In this document: positions 18,466 to 25,338 of the stretch, piece after piece
Numbering within the stretch: the first letter of the stretch is position 1
Layout: every line of letters starts with the position of its first letter
Assembly (NCBI GenBank): GCA_018823745.1
Contig: JAHJHR010000017.1
Location: 372,001 to 436,000, forward strand
DNA from: Alphaproteobacteria bacterium
GTDB taxonomy: Bacteria; Pseudomonadota; Alphaproteobacteria; Oceanibaculales; Oceanibaculaceae
DNA length: 64,000 nucleotides
Direction: 5' to 3'
The notes under the pieces: generated by a model
Told to the model about the DNA's origin: nothing
Seen by the model: only the letters and a program-made list of their open reading frames with translations
The model's database searches: none
Translations under genes and position numbers: made by a program

Positions 18466-19440
18466 CTATTCAACCAGTTCCGCCCCGCGCCGCAGCAGCG
18501 TCTCCGCCTCGACAGCCATACGGTCGATCAGCGCCCCCGCCGGGGCGATGTCGCGGATCATATCCGCCCCCTCGCCTGCAAAAACCCCCGCCACCGACAT
18601 ATCCCGCGACGCGACCGCCTGCTGATAGCGTTCTGCCTCGGCTGGTTGGGTCTGCATCAAGGCGGCTTCCCTGCCATGCCACTCGGCCGTAAAACCGTTC
18701 TTCACCGCGCGGATGGTGAAGGGGTCCGGCCAGTCCATCTTCCGGGCAATATCGAAAACACTGGTGCGCAGCGTGTCATCGCCGGCGCTATCCACGATGG
18801 ATTGCTGCACTTCCGGCACGGCCAGCGATTCAGCGCTGGCATAGAAGCGCGTGCCGACCAGAACCCCGTCCGCCCCCAGCATCAGCGCCGCCGCCAGCCC
18901 CCGCCCATCGGCCACGCCGCCGGCCGCCAGCACCAGGGTTCCGGGCGATTCCCCCTGCACCAGATCGATCACCGCCGGCACAAGGGCGAAGGTGCCGCGC
19001 GTGGCACCATGCCCGCCTGCCTCGCCGCCCTGCGCCACGATGATATCGGCCCCCGCCGCCAGTGCCTCGCGGGCATGGGCCAGTGTCTGGACCTGGCAGA
19101 TCAGCGGGATGCCGGCCTGCCTCACCCTGGCTGCGAAAGGCGCGGGATCGCCGAAGGACAGCATCACGGCAGCCGGCTTGTGATCCAGCGCGATATCCAG
19201 CAGATGCGGCTGTTTCGCCAGCGACCAGGTGATGAAGCCGCAGCCAATGCGCTGATTGCCGGCAGCGGCGAATTCCCGTGCCAGCCACTCGGCATCGCCA
19301 TAGCCACCGCCGATCATGCCCAGACCACCAGCAGCGCTGACCGCCGAGGCCAGCCGACCGCCGGAGACCAGCGCCATCGGCGCCAGCAGGATGGGGTGGC
19401 GCAAATGAAGCCGCTCTGTCAGGCGCGTGCGAATCGGCAT
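18466..19440 (-). CDS. nitronate monooxygenase family FMN enzyme
   Basis: About 324 residues, TIM-barrel flavoprotein (2-nitropropane dioxygenase family). Motifs: HPILLAPMALVSGG at the N-terminus, GGEAGGHGATRG in the phosphate-binding region, and AAGGVADGRGLAAALMLGADGV. It oxidises alkyl nitronates; some relatives are enoyl reductases, so the substrate is inferred. The frame opens at 19479, but MPIRTRL at 19440 gives the usual start. Confidence 0.9.
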   Translation of the reverse strand: MPIRTRLTERLHLRHPILLAPMALVSGGRLASAVSAAGGLGMIGGGYGDAEWLAREFAAAGNQRIGCGFITWSLAKQPHLLDIALDHKPAAVMLSFGDPAPFAARVRQAGIPLICQVQTLAHAREALAAGADIIVAQGGEAGGHGATRGTFALVPAVIDLVQGESPGTLVLAAGGVADGRGLAAALMLGADGVLVGTRFYASAESLAVPEVQQSIVDSAGDDTLRTSVFDIARKMDWPDPFTIRAVKNGFTAEWHGREAALMQTQPAEAERYQQAVASRDMSVAGVFAGEGADMIRDIAPAGALIDRMAVEAETLLRRGAELVE

Positions 19441-19543
19441 ATCCGCCTCCGTCAGTTCCGGGCATAGCAGCCTAGACAATCGCCCTTAAAAGAAAACCGG
19501 TAGTTTATCCTTACATCTACTAGAAGGCCGTTCATAATCGGCC

Positions 19544-21052
19544 ATGCCTTCACCGCAAGCTCCAGGGGCCATGCTCGACGTCGGAACGCTGCTGATCGTG
19601 ATCTGCATCACCGCCTTCCTTCTGGGTGTTGGCTGGTTCGTGATCTGGAGCACGCAGCGCAAGCTGCGCGGATTGCGCACCTTCGGAACGACATGGGTGT
19701 TGTTCAGCTTTGGCGTTGCGATGCTGACGCTGCGGGATGTCATCTCCCCGCTATTCAGCGTTATTCTGGCTAACTACCTGATCAATCTGGGCCATGTTCT
19801 GATGGCCGATGGCATTGCCCGCTTCCTGAACCAGCCCCGGCGCTTGTGGATAGGCGGCACCATCCTTCTGATCACTGCGATTTTCTGGCCGCTGGCGCTG
19901 TACTACGCCCCGGAAAATGTCGCCATCCGTATCGCCATGGCAGGGTTGCTGCTGAGCATTATCTTTGCGTTCATGGCGCATTGCTTCTGGCAGGAACGGA
20001 CGCTGCCACTCCCCTTGAGATGGGGCATGGTCATCCTGCTGTGCAGCCACGGCATCTTCCTCGCGATCCGCGGCCCGGTAGCGCTGATCGTGAATCACTC
20101 GGCGGAAATGATGACCAGCAAAGACCTGTTGCAGGGGTTGTTCTTCCTGGAAACGTTGATCACCATGATCTTCCTGTTTGTCGGCTTGGTGGCCATGGTG
20201 GCGGCCCGGCTGACGGGCGACATCCAGGACAGGAACCGCGCGCTCATCCTTGAAGTGCAGCAGCGTCGGTCGCTGCAGGAAGATCTGTCCGGCGCCTTTG
20301 CCAATGAACGGATGCTGCGCCAGGAACAGCAATATTTCATGCATATGGTCAGCCATGAGTTCCGCACGCCGCTGGCTGTCATCGACCGCGCCGCGGAGAT
20401 GATCGGTGTCCTGGTGCCGAACCGATCCGGCGATCTTGCCCCCCGCATCACGTCAATCCGCGATGCCGTGCGGCGGCTCGTCATCCTGATCGATACGTTC
20501 CTGTCCATGGGTCGACTGGATCACGGTGCGATGCGCCTTGAATCGATGGAATCCTCGGAAGTACTCGCCGATATCCGCCAGCATTTCGCTGAAGCGGAAT
20601 CCGGCGGCCGCATCCTTCTGGACGCGCCAGAGCCGCAGGCGCTGAAAATCGATGGCGACCGCACCATGCTGCGCACGATCATTGTCAATCTGGTGGACAA
20701 TGCCCTGAAATACTCATCGCCGGATGAGCCGGTCAGACTGACGATGAGCGAAACGGCAGAACAGGTTCACATCCTGGTCCAGGACAGTGGCATTGGTATC
20801 CCGCGACGGGAAATCGCGTCGATTGGAAGCCGTTTCTTCCGCGCCTCCAATACCGGCGCGGTTCCCGGGACCGGCCTCGGCCTCTACACCGCGCGCCGGC
20901 TGACCGAATTGCATGATGGCGTGCTGTCGGTTGACAGCGAAATCGGCAAGGGCACCCGGATCCGGATTTCCCTGCCCAAGCGGCAGGCCTTACCCGTCGG
21001 GACTCAGGACGGGGGGTTGAAGGAACGGCGTCATGATTCTATGCATACATAG
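19544..21052 (+). CDS. membrane sensor histidine kinase
   Basis: 502 residues. An N-terminal membrane module of about six or seven helices (residues 10-220) lacks a recognisable extracellular domain. A short coiled linker leads to the HisKA box (MVSHEFRTPLAVIDRAAE), the N-box NLVDNALKYS and the G2 box GTGLGLYTARRL, all intact. It probably phosphorylates the response regulator encoded 50 bp downstream. The signal is unknown; the integral-membrane sensor suggests a membrane or quinone-linked cue. Confidence 0.92.
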   Translation: MPSPQAPGAMLDVGTLLIVICITAFLLGVGWFVIWSTQRKLRGLRTFGTTWVLFSFGVAMLTLRDVISPLFSVILANYLINLGHVLMADGIARFLNQPRRLWIGGTILLITAIFWPLALYYAPENVAIRIAMAGLLLSIIFAFMAHCFWQERTLPLPLRWGMVILLCSHGIFLAIRGPVALIVNHSAEMMTSKDLLQGLFFLETLITMIFLFVGLVAMVAARLTGDIQDRNRALILEVQQRRSLQEDLSGAFANERMLRQEQQYFMHMVSHEFRTPLAVIDRAAEMIGVLVPNRSGDLAPRITSIRDAVRRLVILIDTFLSMGRLDHGAMRLESMESSEVLADIRQHFAEAESGGRILLDAPEPQALKIDGDRTMLRTIIVNLVDNALKYSSPDEPVRLTMSETAEQVHILVQDSGIGIPRREIASIGSRFFRASNTGAVPGTGLGLYTARRLTELHDGVLSVDSEIGKGTRIRISLPKRQALPVGTQDGGLKERRHDSMHT

Positions 21053-21101
21053 GGATCAGACTCCCAACTCCCAGCAACCCGCCAACCAGGTCAAATAGGT
21101 G

Positions 21102-21791
21102 ATGCCCCGTATTATCGTCGTCGAGGACGAACCCTCCCTTCGGACTGACCTGGTCGATTATCTGCGCAGTTGCGGCTATGACGCGGACGGGACGGGTCTG
21201 GCAAGGGGGCTGGCGCCTCTGCTGGCGGAACGCCCGACCGACATCGTCATTCTCGACATCACCCTGCCCGATGGCAATGGCATCGATCTGGCCAGGGAGA
21301 TCCGCGCCAACTCAGCCTGCGGCATCATCATCCTGACCGCCCATAGCGGCGCCGAAAGCCGCATCAGCGGGCTGGAGAGCGGGGCCGACGCCTATCTGGT
21401 TAAGCATGCCAGCCTGCGGGAGATCGAAGCCACGGTGAACAGCCTGCTGCGCCGCCTGAAGCTTGCCGATGACCAGCCCGGCGATACTGCCGGCCAATGG
21501 CAGCATGACGCGACGAACTGGCTGCTGATCGCCCCCAACGGCCAGCATGTCAAGCTGACGGCAACCGAAGATGCCTTTATGGAGGCGCTGGTCGCCAATG
21601 CCGGCGTTGCCTGCTCCCGCGATGCCCTGGCCCTAGCTCTGTCCCGGCCGTCTCTCATTACCAATGAACGCAACCTGGATGCCATTGTCCGGCGTCTGCG
21701 GCGAAAGATAGAGCAGACCAGTGGCTTGCCGGCCCCGATCAAGATGAGTTACGGCAAAGGCTATATCTTCACTGGCAAGGGGACTGACTGA
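21102..21791 (+). CDS. OmpR-type response regulator
   Basis: 229 residues. Receiver domain with VVEDEPS, phospho-acceptor Asp in VILDITLPDGNG, the switch Thr in IILTAHSG and Lys in YLVKHAS. The C-terminal winged helix ends with KMSYGKGYIF, as in OmpR/PhoB regulators. Partner of the kinase upstream. GTG 21099 is a possible start three bases earlier. Confidence 0.92.
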   Translation: MPRIIVVEDEPSLRTDLVDYLRSCGYDADGTGLARGLAPLLAERPTDIVILDITLPDGNGIDLAREIRANSACGIIILTAHSGAESRISGLESGADAYLVKHASLREIEATVNSLLRRLKLADDQPGDTAGQWQHDATNWLLIAPNGQHVKLTATEDAFMEALVANAGVACSRDALALALSRPSLITNERNLDAIVRRLRRKIEQTSGLPAPIKMSYGKGYIFTGKGTD

Positions 21792-21804
21792 CGGCACCCC
21801 TAGA

Positions 21805-22941
21805 TTGATTTTTATCTACGCTAAACTTATTTTCTGCCGAAATAATCCGGGTGCAGCCTTGGCCGAGATCGATCAAAGACATTTCCTTGATGGTGGCGGT
21901 GCCATGGCGGCGGCTATTCGCAGCCATGACTGGTCGCGCAACAGCCTGGGACCGATCGATGGCTGGCCCGTTGCCCTGAAGACGGCCATCGGCCTGATGC
22001 TGAATTCCAAATTCCCCCAATGCCTCGTCTGGGGGCCTGATTTCATTACGTTCTATAACGACGCCTATCGTCCCATCCTCGGGAACAAGCCTGAAGCCCT
22101 TGGGCTCTCCTTCCGGGACATATGGGCGGAAATCTGGTCGGTTATTGGCCCGCTGGTCGAAAAAGCCTATGCCGGGGAAGCCACTTTCATTGAAGACTTT
22201 CCCGTTCTGATCAACCGGCATGACTACCCCGAAGAAGCGTATTTCACCTTCAGCTTCAGCCCTGTCCGCGATGAGACCGGCCTCATTGCCGGCATGATTG
22301 ATACGGTCATAGAGACGACGGAGAAGGTGCAGGCGGAAAAACAGGCGACCCTGCTCAATGCGGAGCTGGATCACCGAATCCAGAACACCATCGCCATGAT
22401 CTCCGCCATTACCAAGCAGACCTTCCAGACATCGCTGACGAAGGATGAAGCGCAGGCTGCCCTCGGCAATCGCATCATCGCGCTGGGGCATGCCCATGCC
22501 ATCCTGACCCGGTCCAGCTGGCGCGGGGCCTCCATCCATTCGGTGATCGACAGCGCCTTGTCGGCGCATCGCAATGGCGCCAATACGATATCCCTGCAAG
22601 GACCGGCGCTGGATCTGACGCCCAAGGCGGTGCTGTCCTTCTCCCTGATGATCAACGAATTGGCCACGAATGCCGTGAAATATGGCGCACTGTCCACGGA
22701 TCAGGGCCAGGTCGATATCATTTGGGGCATCGAGGGTACTGGCCCGGACAGTTTATTTCATCTGACATGGCAGGAACAGGGTGGCCCGCCCGTAACCCCG
22801 CCGGAGAGGCTGGGTTTCGGCTCTCAACTCATCAAACGGTCGGCAGCCAGCGATTTCGACGGGCAGGTGCAGATGACCTATGCCCCTGAAGGATTGCGCT
22901 GCGCGTTGAGCGCACGGGCCAGTCAGCTCCGTGTCGGATAG
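21805..22941 (+). CDS. PAS-HWE histidine kinase
   Basis: Up to 378 residues. PAS domain (about 42-175, DWSRNSLGPIDGWPVALK opening typical of HWE kinases), then the HWE dimerisation box ELDHRIQNTIAMISAIT (His190), intact N-box NELATNAVKYGALS and WQEQGGPPV. Soluble, no TM helices. HWE kinases often feed PhyR and the general stress response. TTG at 21805 opens the frame, and other TTG or ATG codons up to 21904 are possible starts. Thirteen bases after the response regulator gene. Confidence 0.88.
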   Translation: MIFIYAKLIFCRNNPGAALAEIDQRHFLDGGGAMAAAIRSHDWSRNSLGPIDGWPVALKTAIGLMLNSKFPQCLVWGPDFITFYNDAYRPILGNKPEALGLSFRDIWAEIWSVIGPLVEKAYAGEATFIEDFPVLINRHDYPEEAYFTFSFSPVRDETGLIAGMIDTVIETTEKVQAEKQATLLNAELDHRIQNTIAMISAITKQTFQTSLTKDEAQAALGNRIIALGHAHAILTRSSWRGASIHSVIDSALSAHRNGANTISLQGPALDLTPKAVLSFSLMINELATNAVKYGALSTDQGQVDIIWGIEGTGPDSLFHLTWQEQGGPPVTPPERLGFGSQLIKRSAASDFDGQVQMTYAPEGLRCALSARASQLRVG

Positions 22942-22979
22942 CAGTTGCACTGAAACAAATAGCAGTTGCACTGAAACAA
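22938..22979. repeat. two-copy 21-bp direct tandem repeat
   Basis: A 21-base unit beginning ATAGCAGTTGCAC is repeated exactly (22938-22958 and 22959-22979). The first copy includes the TAG stop of the HWE kinase gene. It probably arose by slippage. Only two copies, so not an array. Confidence 0.85.
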
Positions 22980-23045
22980 ACAGCTTGCGTACAGGCTGAA
23001 ATCGGGTCCAGTTGATACAACTGATTCTTGCACGCTTAGAGTGAG

Positions 23046-23441
23046 ATGACGACTTCACCCAACCCAGCGATGCGCATCCTTGTTGTCGAGGATGAATGGC
23101 TTATCGCGGATGCCCTGGTGGGCATTCTGCAAAGCCTTGGCTATAGCGTGCTCGGCCCGGCAGCGACCGTGGATCAGGCACTGGCATTCATTACCCAGGA
23201 ACGCCCTGGCGCCGTTCTGCTGGATATCGGCCTGGGCGAGAGCGACAGCCTGCCTGTCGCACAATTTCTTGCGCGGGAACGCATCCCCTTCGTCCTGCTG
23301 AGCGGCCATGTCAGTGAAGGACTGGCCCAGGGCTATGAATCCTACCCGCTGATCACGAAGCCGGTTTCGGAGGCCGTACTGCGCGCGCATCTCACGACGC
23401 TCCTGAGCGCCGCGCCCGATCAGCAAATCGAGTTGGGATAA
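23046..23441 (+). CDS. single-domain response regulator
   Basis: 131 residues, receiver domain only: VVEDEWLI, phospho-acceptor region AVLLDIGLGESDS, VLLSGH and LITKPVS. No output domain, so it probably works by protein interaction or as a phosphate shuttle or sink for the HWE kinase upstream. Receivers of this kind are frequent beside HWE kinases. Confidence 0.88.
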   Translation: MTTSPNPAMRILVVEDEWLIADALVGILQSLGYSVLGPAATVDQALAFITQERPGAVLLDIGLGESDSLPVAQFLARERIPFVLLSGHVSEGLAQGYESYPLITKPVSEAVLRAHLTTLLSAAPDQQIELG

Positions 23442-23459
23442 CCCCTGAAGCAAACCGGG

Positions 23460-23495
23460 GCCGGGCGACGGGCATTCCTGCCTGCGCCGCCCGGC
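23460..23495. terminator. possible hairpin terminator between convergent genes
   Basis: GCCGGGCG and CGCCCGGC form an 8-bp stem with a 20-base GC-rich loop. No T-run is seen on either exit, so termination is uncertain. Confidence 0.35.
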
Positions 23496-23504
23496 AAAGC
23501 CCGA

Positions 23505-23771
23505 TCAACGCCAGATCGGATCGCCCAGATTGACATCATCGCTATCGGTGACAGCGCCCGTGGCACCGCCGACGCCCGCACCGATCAAGGCGCCCGGAAT
23601 GGCACCGATACCGCCGAACAGGGCACCGACGGCCGCACCGGATGCCGCACCGACACCGGCGCCGCCAGCAGCGCGGTCCTGCGTGCTGTTACCGCAGGCC
23701 GCCAGAAGCCCAATGATCAGGAAAGGCGCGGTTTTTCGCAGAAGAGGGCGAAGCGCAATAGAAGTGTTCAT
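23505..23771 (-). CDS. glycine-zipper lipoprotein
   Basis: 88 residues. Signal peptide with lipobox LLAAC (Cys at about residue 26) followed by Gly/Ala-rich repeats (GGAGVGAASGAAVGALFGG...ALIGAGVGGATGA), a glycine-zipper membrane segment like that of the OsmB/YmgG group. Probably anchored in the outer membrane. An EcfG-type promoter lies about 80 bases upstream, which fits an envelope-stress role. Confidence 0.85.
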   Translation of the reverse strand: MNTSIALRPLLRKTAPFLIIGLLAACGNSTQDRAAGGAGVGAASGAAVGALFGGIGAIPGALIGAGVGGATGAVTDSDDVNLGDPIWR

Positions 23772-23848
23772 GTCGTTACTCCCATCTCTTTTAGTGATGA
23801 TTGCACGCCAGCTTCTCAGTCGTGAAGAATCGGCGAGACAAGAGCGAC

Positions 23849-23873
23849 AACACCCAAATACCCATTAGGTTCC
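23849..23873 (-). promoter_or_regulatory. EcfG-type promoter for the glycine-zipper lipoprotein
   Basis: On the minus strand GGAAC (23873-23869), 17-nt spacer, GTT (23851-23849). The lipoprotein ATG lies 78 bases downstream. Confidence 0.8.
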
Positions 23874-23896
23874 TCTGTATAACAATGATGGCACGT

Positions 23897-24121
23897 CTAT
23901 TTTTTGGGGTGCTTATAAGCAGTTTGCGCTTGCTTCCTGCGCAGACAGGCATCTTCCACCTGTTGCGCGGTCTTCCTGATCTGGCACGGTATGAATTCAT
24001 CGTCAGGCTGCATGTAAAGCCGCCGGAGTTCCTGCGCCAGAATGGCAAGCGCGTCGCGCCTGCGCTTTGCCGGCGCCCGGAGGGGCGGCATGTGAGACGC
24101 GCTGATAATTGGTTTTCTCAT
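23897..24121 (-). CDS. NepR-like anti-sigma factor (short form)
   Basis: 74 residues. The core AILAQELRRLYMQPDDEFIP...AQQVEDA follows the NepR pattern (L-x3-LRxxY, then E-x-IP and an amphipathic helix), and shares ELR(R/K)LY and (K/Q)xEDA with the second NepR-like protein at 30.8 kb. NepR binds and inhibits EcfG sigma factors until phosphorylated PhyR displaces it. The residues after the core are basic. An EcfG-type box lies about 215 bases upstream, divergent to ecfG. The match is to a short motif only, so the assignment is tentative. Confidence 0.6.
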   Translation of the reverse strand: MRKPIISASHMPPLRAPAKRRRDALAILAQELRRLYMQPDDEFIPCQIRKTAQQVEDACLRRKQAQTAYKHPKK

Positions 24122-24336
24122 AGCAACCAGTCACCTGTGCCATTTCGATTTTCCTGAAAGCGGCTCTCTTTCTGGAACGGGGCAGCCTCCCTTGCCGACA
24201 ATCATTGCGTCGCCAGGTGCCTGCGGATACGCATACAACCAACCGTCAAAATCTGACCATGATTCAGCGTTTAAATGCCTGTATCCGAATAGTCTGGATC
24301 GTTACCGCCAGCGTGTGGCTGCATCCTGTTTTGACC

Positions 24337-24361
24337 AACCTTGGCGCTCTTTGATTGTTCC
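24337..24361 (-). promoter_or_regulatory. EcfG-type promoter toward the NepR-like gene
   Basis: Minus strand GGAAC (24361-24357), 17-nt spacer, GTT (24339-24337). Next gene leftward is the NepR-like gene starting at 24121. Confidence 0.75.
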
Positions 24362-24471
24362 TAAATGAATCAAGGCGTTACTTAGAAACCGGAAAATATT
24401 TCCGAAAATGGTAAAATGATACCGGTTGCGTTCAAGGCTTTAGGCTTGGAATGGGAAGACATAAACTTCTC

Positions 24472-24496
24472 GGAACAAAGCGCGCTGACGATAGTT
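24472..24496 (+). promoter_or_regulatory. ecfG: EcfG-type promoter of ecfG
   Basis: GGAAC (24472-24476), 17-nt spacer, GTT (24494-24496), 90 bases before the ecfG ATG. Implies positive autoregulation. Confidence 0.85.
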
Positions 24497-24586
24497 TATT
24501 CATCACTGGTTACCCGCAGCTGCCAGTGTACTTCTAATGCTACGGCCCGCGTAAAAACCCTCGTTTGACAGGGTCCAGGATCGCCC

Positions 24587-25282
24587 ATGAAGAACACACC
24601 GACAGCCAATGCCTCTGCCCCCTCCTCCCTGTCAGAAACAGTTGATGAGGGGATTTCCACCCAGGGCGATATGGTTACCCTGATTCCGGCCCTGCGCGCC
24701 TTTGCGCGCTCGCTCTGCCGGAACCACCCCGATGCGGATGATCTGGTTCAGGAAACCCTGACCAAGGGCCTGTCCAATGTTGATCGTTTCGAGCCGGGCA
24801 CCAATCTGAAATCCTGGCTGTTCACCATCATGCGCAACAGCTTCTACACCAATGTGAAGCGCCGGAACCGGGAACAGCCCGGCAGCGCCGATTGCGTTGC
24901 ATCCGAATGCACCACCGCGGCCACCCAGGAATGGTCCCTGCGCGCCAAGGAACTGCATGCCGCGCTGGAGAAAATTCCGGCTGATCACCGCGAAGTGCTG
25001 ATCCTGATCGGCGTCCTCGGCATGAGTTATGAGGAAGCGGCGGAGATCTGCCAATGCGCCATGGGCACGATCAAGAGCCGCCTGAGCCGCGCGCGCAGCC
25101 GGATGCTGGAATTGCTGGACCCGGCGGATGAAGATGCCCGGCCCACCGGCCGTTTCGCGCATTCCCGGCCGATGAACCTGCCGATGCCGAGCAAGAAGAA
25201 AATGCCGGCGGCCTATTTCCAGACCGGCAATTCAATGCACGCCTTGTCGAATTTCCTCAATCACGGCTCCTATCTGGGGTAA
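24587..25282 (+). CDS. ecfG: EcfG-family general stress sigma factor
   Basis: 231 residues. Region 2 contains LRAFARSLCRNHPDADDLVQ and NLKSWLFTIMRNSFY, typical of ECF15/EcfG. Region 4 contains IPADHREVLILIGVLGMSYEEAAEI and GTIKSRLSRARSRM. It directs RNA polymerase to GGAAC/GTT promoters, of which nine are seen nearby, including its own. After region 4 (about residue 180) there is a tail of about 50 residues rich in Pro, Met and Lys that EcfG proteins usually lack. Its partners PhyR and NepR-like proteins are encoded within 7 kb. Confidence 0.93.
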   Translation: MKNTPTANASAPSSLSETVDEGISTQGDMVTLIPALRAFARSLCRNHPDADDLVQETLTKGLSNVDRFEPGTNLKSWLFTIMRNSFYTNVKRRNREQPGSADCVASECTTAATQEWSLRAKELHAALEKIPADHREVLILIGVLGMSYEEAAEICQCAMGTIKSRLSRARSRMLELLDPADEDARPTGRFAHSRPMNLPMPSKKKMPAAYFQTGNSMHALSNFLNHGSYLG

Positions 25283-25305
25283 CTCCGGACAGAGAGCAGA
25301 TATCA

Positions 25306-25333
25306 GGGCCGCTGGCGATACCGTCAGCGGCCC
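25306..25333. terminator. bidirectional terminator between ecfG and egtB-egtD
   Basis: Arms GGGCCGCTGGCG and CGTCAGCGGCCC with a 4-base loop, followed on the plus strand by TTCTCTT. It separates two converging genes. Confidence 0.7.
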
Positions 25334-25338
25334 TTCTC

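Larger units (their letters stand above)
24122..24586. other. divergent control region between NepR-like gene and ecfG
   Basis: 465 bp without a supported gene. Contains two EcfG-type boxes pointing away from each other (24337-24361 minus, 24472-24496 plus), giving 5' leaders of roughly 200 and 80 bases. The rest is mixed composition with no other motif that I recognise. Confidence 0.65.

Noticed and set aside
23801-24157. 118-codon plus-strand frame opposite the NepR-like gene
   Set aside because: No family resemblance; it crosses an EcfG promoter and the NepR-like gene, which has a recognisable motif.
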